Shown one piece after another: positions 23,984 through 33,086 of a stretch of DNA of 64,000 nucleotides (positions are counted from its first letter, which is position 1; each line of letters begins with the position of its first letter). The notes below the pieces were generated by a model. That model saw nothing but the letters and a program-made list of their open reading frames with translations, was not told where the DNA came from and ran no database searches. The stretch is from NCBI RefSeq assembly GCF_020404845.1, contig NZ_JAIOJZ010000035.1, forward strand, positions 1 through 64,000. Direction: 5' to 3'. This stretch comes from Streptomyces hyderabadensis (GTDB taxonomy: Bacteria > Actinomycetota > Actinomycetes > Streptomycetales > Streptomycetaceae). Position numbers and translations under genes: made by a program.

Positions 23984-24400
23984 TCGACCAACAACCTCTC
24001 GGCGGTCGGCACCTGTGTCGTGCCGCGGTGTCTCAGAACCCACTCCGTCGTCATCGAGTACGCGCTACTGCTGAGTACGTCTTTGACCATGGGGCAGTTC
24101 TGGCATTCCAGCACGGCGACCAGCGCTCTTCCAAACAGTGGAACGAGGGGGTTACACGTGATGTAAGCCCCACGTAAAACGGTCATACAGAGCGAGGTCC
24201 GTCAAAAGACGGGGCGTTCGTGCGCGCAGCGAGACCAGTTGACCGCGTCGCGTGTCGGTACCACCCGATTCCTCTGCCGAAACGTTATGAACAGCGGAGC
24301 CGACCGTGTCAAAGGACACAGCCGACTCCGATCCGTCTACGACAAGTGCCGTAGAACCCTGCCGACTTGGCTGCGGCGATCGGCGGATCCGCCGCGGGAC
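23984..24400. other. Intergenic region between the two conservons
   Basis: About 417 bases without a gene. It must hold the promoter of the downstream cvnA and the end of the upstream cvnD unit. GTGTC-AAAG-GACAC (24306-24319) is a perfect 5-bp inverted repeat 80 bases past the cvnD stop and may be a weak terminator. The centre (24040-24200) is less G/C-rich, as expected for promoter DNA. I cannot name -35/-10 boxes with confidence. Confidence 0.5.
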
Positions 24401-24976
24401 CTACCGCAGGCGGGCCATCAGCGCGTGCTCGACCAGCGTGATCAGTGCCGACTTCGCGTCGGCGCGGTGCCGGGCGTCGGTGGTGATGATCGGGGTGTCC
24501 GGTCCGATCTGCAGCGCCTCGCGCACCTCGTCGGGGGAGTAGGGCTGCTGGCCGTCGAAGCCGTTGAGCGCGACGACGAACGGCAGGCCGCTGTTCTCGA
24601 AGTAGTCGACGGCCGGGAAGCAGTCGGCCAGCCGGCGGGTGTCGCACAGCACGACCGCGCCGATGGCGCCGCGCACCAGGTCGTCCCACATGAACCAGAA
24701 CCGGTCCTGGCCCGGCGTGCCGAACAGGTACAGGATCAGGTCCTGGTCGAGCGTGATGCGGCCGAAGTCCATGGCGACCGTCGTGGTCGTCTTGTCCCCG
24801 GCGTGCGTGAGGTCGTCGATCCCGGCGCTGGCCGAGGTCATCACGGCCTCGGTGCGCAGGGGGTTGATCTCGGAGACGGCGCCCACGAACGTGGTCTTGC
24901 CGACGCCGAAGCCGCCGGCGACCACGATCTTCGCGGAGGTGGTCGCCCGCCCTCCGTCAGAGCTTTCGAAGTCCAC
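24401..24976 (-). CDS. cvnD: Conservon GTP-binding protein CvnD (upstream copy)
   Basis: A 191-aa Ras-like GTPase with the P-loop GGFGVGKTTF, GTPGQDRFWF and ALNGFD. It is nearly identical to the copy at 19097-19678; differences include IVLCDTR against IVLVDTR and the first 15 residues. The GTG start overlaps the end of cvnC by 20 bases, exactly as in the other conservon. It probably cycles GTP in response to the CvnA/CvnB pair of its own operon, but cross-talk with the paralogue seems likely given the sequence identity. Confidence 0.93.
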   Translation of the reverse strand: MDFESSDGGRATTSAKIVVAGGFGVGKTTFVGAVSEINPLRTEAVMTSASAGIDDLTHAGDKTTTTVAMDFGRITLDQDLILYLFGTPGQDRFWFMWDDLVRGAIGAVVLCDTRRLADCFPAVDYFENSGLPFVVALNGFDGQQPYSPDEVREALQIGPDTPIITTDARHRADAKSALITLVEHALMARLR

Positions 24977-25355
24977 TGAGCACCCTTTCGAGCAGTGTCA
25001 CGTCAGGCGCACCGCCGTTGTTCTCGTCTCCGCCGGGCTGGTGGATGGCGACGAGCCCGGCCTCCGCGAGGTCCGCGACCAGGATCCGCGCCACGCCGAG
25101 CGGCATCGCCAGCAGGGCCGACACCTCGGCCACCGATTTCACCTCGCGGCACAAGTGGCAGATCCGCTGGTGCTCGGGGAGCAGCCCCATGAGCGCTGCC
25201 GGGTCGGCCGTCGTGCTGATCAGCGCCTCGATGGCGAGCTGGTAGCGCGGCCTGGTCCGGCCACCGGTCATCGCGTAGGGACGTACCAGCGGCTGGTCGC
25301 CCTCGTCCTCGTACGGCTCCGCGTACGGATCATGAGAGGCGGTGGGCGGGGTCAT
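24957..25355 (-). CDS. cvnC: Conservon DUF742 protein CvnC (upstream copy)
   Basis: A 132-aa DUF742 protein. LVRPYAMTGGRTRPRYQLAI and EHQRICHLCREVKSVAE identify it. ATG 25355 was chosen because CGGAGGATTC precedes it; a GTG or ATG farther upstream lacks a binding site. Two Cys in ICHLCRE are conserved with the paralogue. It lies 111 bases after cvnB and overlaps cvnD by 20 bases. Compared with the downstream copy it lacks most of the Pro/Gln-rich N-terminal extension. Confidence 0.9.
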   Translation of the reverse strand: MTPPTASHDPYAEPYEDEGDQPLVRPYAMTGGRTRPRYQLAIEALISTTADPAALMGLLPEHQRICHLCREVKSVAEVSALLAMPLGVARILVADLAEAGLVAIHQPGGDENNGGAPDVTLLERVLSGLRKL

Positions 25356-25466
25356 GAATCCTCCGGGCGGGACAGCAAGTCGGTCAGTCAAGCCGTCTGA
25401 CGAGGCCGGTGGGGGGATTGTGGCGGCCGGACGGTGATTTGGTAACACGGGTGGTGCCGGGGCCGA

Positions 25467-25889
25467 TCAGTGGAGCAGACTGCCTTGTAGTTCAGCGCGC
25501 AGGTCGGGTGTGAGGACCGCTCCCGCGCGGTCGACCAGGAGCGCCATCTCGTAGCCGACGAGGCCGATGTCGCACTCCGGGTGAGCGAGGACCGCCAGGG
25601 ACGAGCCGTCCGAGACGGACATGAGGAAGAGGAATCCCCGCTCCATCTCCACGACCGTCTGCGCCACGTTGCCGCCCTCGAAGATCCGGGACGCCCCGGC
25701 GGTCAGCGAGGTCAGTCCCGAGGCGACGGCCGCGAGCTGGTCGGCGCGGTCGCGAGGGAAGCCCTCCGACATCGCCAGGAGGAGTCCGTCGGCGGACACG
25801 ACGACGGTGTGGGACACCCCTGGGGTGTTGTCCACGAAATTCGTGATCAACCAGTTGAGGTTCTGTGCCGCCTGGCTCATCGGGCTCAA
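25467..25889 (-). CDS. cvnB: Conservon roadblock/LC7 protein CvnB (upstream copy)
   Basis: A 140-aa roadblock/LC7 protein, more than 95% identical by eye to the copy at 20326-20748. The probable start is TTG 25889, which directly abuts the cvnA stop codon. AGGAG lies six bases upstream, at the same place as the GTG start in the paralogue. The first ATG, three codons in, would be 16 bases from that site. TTG starts are rare, so translation is probably coupled to cvnA termination. Confidence 0.9.
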   Translation of the reverse strand: MSPMSQAAQNLNWLITNFVDNTPGVSHTVVVSADGLLLAMSEGFPRDRADQLAAVASGLTSLTAGASRIFEGGNVAQTVVEMERGFLFLMSVSDGSSLAVLAHPECDIGLVGYEMALLVDRAGAVLTPDLRAELQGSLLH

Positions 25890-28800
25890 CTAACGCTCCT
25901 GCTGGTGAGTGGGCCGCGGGTAGCTGCCGGTCTGGTTGGTCCCGGCCTGACGGCCCTGTGCGATTCCCCGACGGAGATTGGTCAGCCGGCCGCGCACGTC
26001 GTCGGGCGCACGCGAGACCTGCGGACCGTTCTGGTGCGACTGCTGCTGAGCCGTCCCCGGGACGAGGTTGGCCCGGGGTACCCGGCGCGGGAGGCCGGAG
26101 GTGGTGACCCCGCCCGCGGCCGGTTGCCTCACGCGCTCCGCCTGCCGGACGAGGTCGTCGTTCGGCGAGCTGCGCCAGGCCGAGGTGGCCGGCCGCTGGG
26201 GAGCCGCCGGGGTCTGGGGCTGGGCGGCCTGCGGTTCCGGGGACGCGGCCGGGGCGGCCTGCGGCGCCCTCGTCTCGCGGTCGCCGTGGAACCAGTTGGT
26301 CTCCAGCGTGTCGTACAGCGGCGTACGTCCGTCACCGGGACCCGAGGCCGGGGGCAGGGCCCAGCCGTCCTGGGGCCGCTGCGGGGGAGTCCCGTTGGTG
26401 TTCTGGCCCACGGGCTCCGGCGCGGCCGGACGCTGCGGGGCCGGCGGACGCGGGGCGCCGAAGTCGTTGCCGCCCTGCGTGCCGCCCACCTGCGGGCGCT
26501 CGAACTGACCGGTGGCCGCCGGGTTCTGACGGACCGGCAGGTCTTGCTGCCCGGTCGAGCCGTTGTCGTAGCCCTGGGCGCCGGCGAACCGGTCGGCCGG
26601 GGCGGAGCCGTTCGGGGCCGCCTGGGCGGGCTGCCCGCCGAAGACGTCCGAGCGGACGAAGGGACCGCCGCCCTGCTGCGGCGCGGCCGGCTCGGGCCGC
26701 GCGAACTGGTCGTTCTGCGCGGCGTCCTGGCCGAACCGGCCCCGGTCGTACTGGTCCTGGTCCGGCCGGCCCTGACCGTACTGACCCTGGCCGTACTGGT
26801 CCTGCCCGTACTGGTCCTGCCCGTACTGGTCCCCGTACTGGCTCCGGCCGTCGTACTGGTCCTGGCCGGGCTGGGCGAACTGGCCGGTGTCCTGCGACTC
26901 GTCCCGGCGCGGCGCCGGGGCGTCGAAGTCCGGGCGGGCGAACTCGGCCGTGACGGCGGGGGACTGGGGCTCGCCGAACGCGGGCACGGCGGGCATCTCC
27001 GCGGTCGAGCCGGGGCCCTGCCGCTCGTCGGGGCGCGGCGTGCGGTCGGTGCGGGAGCTGTCCGGCTCGTCGTGGCCGCGCGGGGCGTCCAGCGAGGCAC
27101 GCGGCACCGGCGGCTGTGCGCTGCCGTCGCTCCAGCTGGGCACCCGCGGCTGCGGGTTGCCGCCGGGCAGCTCGGCCCGCGGACCGCCGCGCGGCGGCAG
27201 CTGGGGACGACGGCCCTGCTCGGCGTCGCCGCCCTGCTTGGCGCGCTGCGGGGGCGCCGCGGGAGTGCGGGTGCCGCCGAACATGTCCTGGCCCGGCGCG
27301 GCGTTGTTCGCCGGCGCGTTGCCCTGCGGCGCGTTCATGCCCGCGGCCTGCAGACCCTGCGGGGCCCCGGGCACCTGACCGGCACCGGCTCCCGCGCCGG
27401 CCGGAGCCGGACGGTTCTGCTGGCCCGGGGCCGCGGGGGACTGGGGCCCGCGCGGGCCACCCGGCGCACCCGGGCGGCCGCCCGCGTCGCGCCCGGGCAG
27501 TGCGGCCCGCGGACCCTGGCCGGCACCGAGCCGGCCGCCCGGAGCACCGGCCCCGAGAGCACCGCCACCGCCGCCGCCGAAGGCGCCGCCACCACCGAGG
27601 GCACCGCCGCCCTGACCGCCGCGGCGGGCCGCGGCGACACCGGCGGCCGCCTGCGCGGCGGCCGGACCGCCGTTGCCCGCGCCGGGCTGACCGGGCTTGG
27701 GCTGCGGCTTGCGGCCGCCCTGGGCGACGTCGACGGGCAGCATGACCAGCGCGGTCGTGCCGCCGGAGTCGGACGGGCGCAGCTGGATGCGGATGCCGTG
27801 GCGCTGCGAGAGGCGGCCGACCACGAACAGACCCATGCGGCGGGAGACGGAGACGTCCACGGTGGGCGGCGAGGCGAGCCGCTCGTTGATCGCGGCCAGG
27901 TCCTCCGGGGAGAGGCCGATGCCGGTGTCGTGGATCTCGATCAGCACCCGGCCGTCGGGCAGCGCGTGACCGGTGACCTTGACCTTGGTCTGCGGCGAGG
28001 AGAACGAGGTCGCGTTCTCCAGCAGCTCGGCGAGCAGGTGCACGAGGTCGTTGACCACGCGGCCGGCGACCTCGGTGCTCGGCACGGAGGCCAGCTCGAT
28101 GCGCTCGTACTGCTCCACCTCGGAGGCGGCGGCACGGAGCACGTCGACCAGCGGGACCGGACGGGTCCAGCGCCGGCCCGGCTCCTCACCGGCGAGGACG
28201 AGGAGGTTCTCACCGTTACGGCGCATGCGCGTCGCGAGGTGGTCGAGCTTGAACAGCGAGGACAGCTGGTCCGGGTCGGCCTCGCGGGACTCCAGTTCGG
28301 AGATGAGCGAGAGCTGACGCTGGATGAGGCCCTGGGAGCGGCGCGAGAGGTTGGTGAACATCGCGTTGACGTTGCCCCGCAGCAGGGCCTGCTCGGCGGC
28401 GAGGCGGACCGCCTCGCGGTGCACGTCGTCGAAGGCCGCGGCCACTCGGCCGATCTCGTCCCGGGAGTGCACGCCGACCGACTCCACCGAGGTGTCGACG
28501 TCCTGCGGGTCGGTCTCGGAGAGCTGCTTGACCAGCTCGGGCAGGCGGTCCTGGGCGACCTTGGTCGCGGTGTCCTCCAGGCGGCGCAGCGAGCGGATCA
28601 TGGACCGCGCCACGACGAACGCGCCGACCAGCGAGACGCCGAGCACGAGCAGGATGAGGACACCGGAGATGATGGCCTCTTGCTCGGACTCGTTGCGCAG
28701 CTCGCGGGCCTGCTGCTCCATGTCCTCCAGCAGCTTCAGCTCGATGTTCTTCATCTGCTGGATCTTGGTGGAGCTGTCGTCCAGCCAGTCCTGGTAGGAG

Positions 28801-29861
28801 CGCGGCTTCAGGCCCGCCAGGCCGTTGACCCGGCCCAGGGCGCGGCCGGCGTACTGGTCGGAGGTCTCGATCACCGGGTTGCCCTCGGAGATCGGCTTGA
28901 GCAGGTCCTCGGCGCCCTCGCCGTAGATGCTGGTGAAGCTGCGCAGCTCGGAGGTCTGGCTCTGCAGCGCGGACTGGGCGTACAGCCGGTCGTTCTCGGC
29001 GAGGTCGCCCTTGTCCTTGTTGTTCGCCGGGAGCGCCGCGGCGAGCACCGCGCGCTGGATGGAGGCGTACTCCTTGGCCGAGGAGAAGGCGGACAGCGCG
29101 CGCGTGCGCTGGATCATGTCGGGGTTGCTGGTCGCCTCCGCCATGTCCTGCGAGAGGTCGAGCAGGTGGGTGATCAGGCGGTGGTAGGCCTCGACCGTCT
29201 GGGTCGAGTTGTCGTTCGCCGTGTACGCCGTGCTGCGGATCTTGGTCAGGTCGTTCAGGTCGCTGGCGATGCCGACGAGGCTGTCCCGGACGCCGACGAG
29301 CTTGCCGTCCTTGCTCGCCGCGTCGATCTGCTCGGACTTGTCGAGGAAGTTCTTCAGGGCCCGGTCGGTCTGCTCGCGGTCGCCCTTGACGGCGATCGCG
29401 CTGGACTTCGAGCCGTGGGCCAGCGGACCGGCGGACTGGTCGCGCTCCTCCTGGAGCGCGGCGGCCAGCTCCGTGGCCTGCTTGGTCATCTCGGTCAGCA
29501 GCTTCATGTTCTCGAGCTGCTGGATGTCGTCCATCGACTGGTTGATGCGCAGGGCGCCCAGCGAGGTGGCCGCGACCACCGGAAGCGCAAGCAGCGACAC
29601 CAGACGGGTGGAGATCCGCCAGTTGCGCAGGGCTATTCGCGGGCCGGGGCCGGTCGAGCCCTTGGCCGGCTTGGCGGGCGGCTGCTGGCCGGGAGCGGAC
29701 GGGCCCGCCGCCTGACCGGCGCGCTCCCCGCCGTCGCCGGGCTGGGTCTGGCCCGGGTTCTGGGCGTGCTGGGGCGAGGAGCTGACGGCCTTGGGGCCAG
29801 TCCCGCCCTGCGGCTCCGGCTCCGCCGAAGCGCTGCCATCCCTCTTGAAACGTCCCTGCAC
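25890..29861 (-). CDS. cvnA: Conservon sensor kinase-like protein CvnA (upstream copy)
   Basis: A 1323-aa membrane sensor-like protein. Transmembrane helix 1 lies at about residues 85-104 (VSLLALPVVAATSLGALR), followed by a helical extracytoplasmic sensor region, helix 2 (VLILLVLGVSLVGAFVVAR), HAMP and a GHKL ATPase domain (LLAELLENATSFSSP, TGIGLSPEDL, MGLFVVGRLSQRHGI). A tail of over 500 residues rich in Gly, Pro, Gln and Ala follows, with a DQYGQ repeat run. Start GTG 29861 (VQGRFKRDG) was chosen from family N-termini; 30116 would add 85 Arg-rich residues. It opens the cvnABCD operon. No classical His phosphoacceptor box is evident. Confidence 0.9.
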   Translation of the reverse strand: MQGRFKRDGSASAEPEPQGGTGPKAVSSSPQHAQNPGQTQPGDGGERAGQAAGPSAPGQQPPAKPAKGSTGPGPRIALRNWRISTRLVSLLALPVVAATSLGALRINQSMDDIQQLENMKLLTEMTKQATELAAALQEERDQSAGPLAHGSKSSAIAVKGDREQTDRALKNFLDKSEQIDAASKDGKLVGVRDSLVGIASDLNDLTKIRSTAYTANDNSTQTVEAYHRLITHLLDLSQDMAEATSNPDMIQRTRALSAFSSAKEYASIQRAVLAAALPANNKDKGDLAENDRLYAQSALQSQTSELRSFTSIYGEGAEDLLKPISEGNPVIETSDQYAGRALGRVNGLAGLKPRSYQDWLDDSSTKIQQMKNIELKLLEDMEQQARELRNESEQEAIISGVLILLVLGVSLVGAFVVARSMIRSLRRLEDTATKVAQDRLPELVKQLSETDPQDVDTSVESVGVHSRDEIGRVAAAFDDVHREAVRLAAEQALLRGNVNAMFTNLSRRSQGLIQRQLSLISELESREADPDQLSSLFKLDHLATRMRRNGENLLVLAGEEPGRRWTRPVPLVDVLRAAASEVEQYERIELASVPSTEVAGRVVNDLVHLLAELLENATSFSSPQTKVKVTGHALPDGRVLIEIHDTGIGLSPEDLAAINERLASPPTVDVSVSRRMGLFVVGRLSQRHGIRIQLRPSDSGGTTALVMLPVDVAQGGRKPQPKPGQPGAGNGGPAAAQAAAGVAAARRGGQGGGALGGGGAFGGGGGGALGAGAPGGRLGAGQGPRAALPGRDAGGRPGAPGGPRGPQSPAAPGQQNRPAPAGAGAGAGQVPGAPQGLQAAGMNAPQGNAPANNAAPGQDMFGGTRTPAAPPQRAKQGGDAEQGRRPQLPPRGGPRAELPGGNPQPRVPSWSDGSAQPPVPRASLDAPRGHDEPDSSRTDRTPRPDERQGPGSTAEMPAVPAFGEPQSPAVTAEFARPDFDAPAPRRDESQDTGQFAQPGQDQYDGRSQYGDQYGQDQYGQDQYGQGQYGQGRPDQDQYDRGRFGQDAAQNDQFARPEPAAPQQGGGPFVRSDVFGGQPAQAAPNGSAPADRFAGAQGYDNGSTGQQDLPVRQNPAATGQFERPQVGGTQGGNDFGAPRPPAPQRPAAPEPVGQNTNGTPPQRPQDGWALPPASGPGDGRTPLYDTLETNWFHGDRETRAPQAAPAASPEPQAAQPQTPAAPQRPATSAWRSSPNDDLVRQAERVRQPAAGGVTTSGLPRRVPRANLVPGTAQQQSHQNGPQVSRAPDDVRGRLTNLRRGIAQGRQAGTNQTGSYPRPTHQQER

Positions 29862-30463
29862 TAGCGTCGCAACCTCTGGACCAGGCGCCCCTCCGCGTGA
29901 ACGGCCGGGCACGGTGTCGGCGTCAAAGGGGCGCCCTGAATTCGCCCCTGTGTTGGTCGTGAGTGACCGGCGCTGGTTCCCCCTTCTCGCCGCCGCTCGG
30001 CGCTGGTGTGCGCCCCCTGTGCGCCGGCTCGATCCCGCGGCGGTCCGTGGAATTCCAGCACAGTGCAGGATCTCCAACAAGGCCCGTGGGACAGGCCGTG
30101 AGATACGTGACACCACGTGAGGGCCGGGTCACCAGCCGTAGAAGATGATCACCCGTAAACCGGACGTATGCACGCGAGTCGTCGAGGTGCGGCGGGTGTC
30201 CCAGTCGACATGATCAGCAGCGGAATGATGGCTTCAGGTGTGCAATGTCGGATTGGTCGGAGTGACGTCGGCGTCGCAATTGACCGGTTTGACCCTTGAT
30301 AAGTGAGCAAACTCACACCCGGATCGTGGACTCCCCCGCGGTCGGCGGGGAATGGCGTGTCTAGCCTGACGCTTTACAGAGAAGGCAAAACCGACAACCC
30401 GCGCCCTCGCAGGGGCTTTCGCCGGCCCTCGGGCGCCCGGACACGACAGGGCCACGTACAACC
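29862..30463. promoter_or_regulatory. Long divergent intergenic region (conservon / repeat peptide)
   Basis: About 600 bases between cvnA (minus) and the 62-residue peptide gene (plus) with no convincing gene. A relatively A/T-rich core at 30225-30320 contains TTGACC, TTTGACCCTTGATAAG and the perfect inverted repeat GTGAG-CAAA-CTCAC (30303-30316). These are candidates for divergent promoters and an operator. The short Arg-rich ORFs here look like shadow sequence. Confidence 0.5.
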
Positions 30464-30652
30464 GTGAAGACGACGATGATGTTCCACAAGATCGCCAACC
30501 CGCGACGCACGACGCTGGCGCACCTCAAGGACGCCGACGACCTGCAGACGCCGGAACAGCCGGAGCACGCCGTCGAGCTGCCCACCCAGACCGCCAACCC
30601 CCGGCGCACCATCCTCATGGAGGCCCCGGCCACGGCGTCGGTCGCAGAGTAG
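30464..30652 (+). CDS. Small protein with duplicated ANPRRT motif (62 aa)
   Basis: I do not recognise the function. The protein is hydrophilic, 62 residues long, without signal or membrane segment. It contains two copies of ANPRRT followed by a short hydrophobic residue pattern: IANPRRTTL near residue 10 and TANPRRTIL near residue 43. An acidic Asp/Glu/Pro-rich linker joins them. It starts at GTG 30464; ATG 30476 or 30479 are alternatives, and the Shine-Dalgarno is poor. It stands alone between the conservon and a hydrolase gene. A signalling peptide, scaffold peptide or modified-peptide precursor are all possible. Confidence 0.65.
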   Translation: MKTTMMFHKIANPRRTTLAHLKDADDLQTPEQPEHAVELPTQTANPRRTILMEAPATASVAE

Positions 30653-30778
30653 TACGACACCCGGCCGCCGGACGTTCAGCGGCGGCCCCGGCGCTGAGCC
30701 CTGCCCGGCGGTCCAGGCCCACCGCGATAGCCTGGAGCGTCAGACTCCAGCCAGCTCAGTCAAGGGGCCAAGCAACCC

Positions 30779-31564
30779 GTGCGCATCGCCAGGTTCTCCA
30801 TCGACGGGAACGTCGCCTTCGGCGCGGTCGAGGGCGACCAGCCGGACCAGCTCGTCCTCGACATCATCAAGGGCATCCCGTTCGCGGACTTCGAGCTCTC
30901 CGGCACCAAGGTGCCCCTGAGCAAGGTGCGGCTGCTGCCGCCGGTACTCCCCAACAAGGTCGTCGCCTTCGGCCGCAACTACACCGAGCACGCCCGCGAA
31001 CTCGGCAACGAGGTGCCCGACGCCCCGTTCGCCTTCTTCAAGCCGTCCACCTCGGTGATCGGCCCCGGCGACGCCATCCAGTACCCCTCCTTCAGCGAGG
31101 AACTGCACCACGAGGCCGAACTGGCCGTCGTCATCGGCCGCATGTGCCGCGAGGTCCCGCGCGAGCGCGTCCAGGACGTGATCTTCGGCTACACCTGCGC
31201 CAACGACGTCACCGCCCGCGACGTGCAGCGCCGTGAGAAGCAGTGGGCCAGGGCCAAGGGCTTCGACTCCTCCTGCCCGCTGGGCCCCTGGGTGGAGACG
31301 GACCTCGACCTCGCGGCCGCGTCCGACCTGACCATCCAGCTCACGGTCAACGGCGCCCAGCGACAGCTCGGCCGCACCAGCGAGATGATCCACTCCATCG
31401 CGGACCTGATCGTCAACATCTCCGAGGCGATGACGCTGCTCCCCGGCGACGTGATCCTCACGGGCACCCCGGCCGGCGTCGGCCCCCTCAACGTCGGCGA
31501 CGAGGTCGCCGTCACCATCGAAGGCATCGGCACTCTCACCAACAAGGTTGTCAAGCGTGGCTAG
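30779..31564 (+). CDS. Fumarylacetoacetate hydrolase-family protein
   Basis: A 261-aa FAH-superfamily enzyme. These hydrolyse, decarboxylate or isomerise beta-keto or catechol-pathway acids with a divalent metal. KVVAFGRNYTEHARELGNE begins the domain; HHEAELAVVIG carries the two metal-binding Glu residues; GYTCANDVTARD the Asp; PLGPWVETD and ILTGTPAGVG follow. The start is GTG 30779 with AAGGGG about twelve bases upstream. Its stop lies inside the start of gltX, so the two are cotranscribed. This pairing with gltX is, from memory, common in Streptomyces, but the substrate is not established. Confidence 0.9.
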   Translation: MRIARFSIDGNVAFGAVEGDQPDQLVLDIIKGIPFADFELSGTKVPLSKVRLLPPVLPNKVVAFGRNYTEHARELGNEVPDAPFAFFKPSTSVIGPGDAIQYPSFSEELHHEAELAVVIGRMCREVPRERVQDVIFGYTCANDVTARDVQRREKQWARAKGFDSSCPLGPWVETDLDLAAASDLTIQLTVNGAQRQLGRTSEMIHSIADLIVNISEAMTLLPGDVILTGTPAGVGPLNVGDEVAVTIEGIGTLTNKVVKRG

Positions 31565-33041
31565 CGCACCCGGCTCCCCCGTACGCGTCCGATTCTGTCC
31601 GTCCCCCACCGGCAACCCCCACGTGGGCCTGGTCCGCACCGCCCTGTTCAACTGGGCCTTCGCGCGCCACCACCAGGGCACGCTGGTCTTCCGCATCGAG
31701 GACACCGACGCGGCCCGCGACTCCGAGGAGTCGTACAACCAGCTGCTCGACTCGATGCGCTGGCTGGGCTTCGACTGGGACGAGGGCCCCGAGGTCGGAG
31801 GCCCGCACGCGCCGTACCGCCAGTCGCAGCGCATGGACCTCTACCGGGACGTCGCCCAGAAGCTCCTGGACGCCGGCCACGCCTACCGCTGCTACTGCTC
31901 CCAGGAGGAGCTGGACACCCGCCGCGAGGCCGCCCGCGCCGCCGGCAAGCCCTCCGGCTACGACGGCCACTGCCGCGAGCTGAGCGCCGCCCAGGTCGAG
32001 GAGTACGTGTCCCAGGGCCGCGAGCCCATCGTCCGCTTCCGGATGCCCGACGAGGCGATCACCTTCACGGACCTGGTCCGCGGCGAGATCACCTACCTCC
32101 CGGAGAACGTCCCGGACTACGGCATCGTCCGCGCCAACGGCGCGCCCCTGTACACGCTGGTCAACCCGGTCGACGACGCCCTGATGGAGATCACCCACGT
32201 CCTGCGCGGCGAGGACCTGCTCTCCTCCACCCCGCGCCAGATCGCCCTGTACAAGGCGCTGATCGAGCTGGGCCTCGCCAAGGAGATCCCCGCCTTCGGC
32301 CACCTGCCGTACGTCATGGGCGAGGGCAACAAGAAGCTGTCCAAGCGCGACCCGCAGTCGAGCCTCAACCTCTACCGCGAGCGCGGCTTCCTCCCCGAGG
32401 GCCTGCTCAACTACCTCTCGCTCCTCGGCTGGTCGCTCTCGGCCGACCAGGACATCTTCACCATCGAGGAGATGGTCGCGGCCTTCGACGTCAACGACGT
32501 CCAGCCCAACCCGGCCCGCTTCGACCTCAAGAAGTGCGAGGCGATCAACGCCGACCACATCCGGCTGCTGGCGGTCAAGGACTTCACCGAGCGCTGCCGC
32601 CCCTGGCTGAAGGCCCCCGTCGCGCCCTGGGCGCCGGAGGACTTCGACGAGGCCAAGTGGCAGGCGATCGCGCCGCACGCGCAGACCCGCCTGAAGGTCC
32701 TCTCCGAGATCACCGACAACGTCGACTTCCTCTTCCTGCCGGAGCCGGTCTTCGACGAGGCCAGCTGGACCAAGGCCATGAAGGAGGGCTCGGACGCGCT
32801 CCTGGCCACGGCCCGCGAGAAGCTGGACGCGGCCGACTGGACCTCCCCGGAGGCACTCAAGGAGGCCGTCCTGGCCGCCGGCGAGGCCCACGGCCTCAAG
32901 CTCGGCAAGGCCCAGGCCCCCGTCCGCGTCGCCGTCACCGGCCGCACGGTCGGCCTGCCCCTCTTCGAGTCCCTGGAGGTCCTGGGCAAGGAGAAGGCCC
33001 TGGCACGCATCGACGCGGCGCTGGCCCGGCTCGCGGCGTAA
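31557..33041 (+). CDS. gltX: Glutamyl-tRNA synthetase (probably non-discriminating)
   Basis: A 494-aa class I synthetase. The HIGH-type signature is in FCPSPTGNPHVGL, and KMSKS appears as KKLSKRDP. The C-terminal helical anticodon-binding region extends to the end. Streptomyces lack a glutaminyl-tRNA synthetase, so GluRS charges both tRNA-Glu and tRNA-Gln, the latter then being corrected by GatCAB. That fits the Gln/Glu tRNA cluster 1.3 kb downstream. I chose GTG 31557, preceded by AAGG, rather than TTG 31548. It overlaps the upstream gene by eight bases and ends at a strong terminator. Confidence 0.96.
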   Translation: MASAPGSPVRVRFCPSPTGNPHVGLVRTALFNWAFARHHQGTLVFRIEDTDAARDSEESYNQLLDSMRWLGFDWDEGPEVGGPHAPYRQSQRMDLYRDVAQKLLDAGHAYRCYCSQEELDTRREAARAAGKPSGYDGHCRELSAAQVEEYVSQGREPIVRFRMPDEAITFTDLVRGEITYLPENVPDYGIVRANGAPLYTLVNPVDDALMEITHVLRGEDLLSSTPRQIALYKALIELGLAKEIPAFGHLPYVMGEGNKKLSKRDPQSSLNLYRERGFLPEGLLNYLSLLGWSLSADQDIFTIEEMVAAFDVNDVQPNPARFDLKKCEAINADHIRLLAVKDFTERCRPWLKAPVAPWAPEDFDEAKWQAIAPHAQTRLKVLSEITDNVDFLFLPEPVFDEASWTKAMKEGSDALLATAREKLDAADWTSPEALKEAVLAAGEAHGLKLGKAQAPVRVAVTGRTVGLPLFESLEVLGKEKALARIDAALARLAA

Positions 33042-33086
33042 CGCCCACGCGCGCAGGGATCGCGTTCGGGCAACGGGCACGAGCAA

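Noticed and set aside
20919..24166. Very long plus-strand open frames opposite the conservon genes
   Set aside because: They are Val/Leu/Arg-rich antisense readings of cvnA genes caused by codon-position GC bias.
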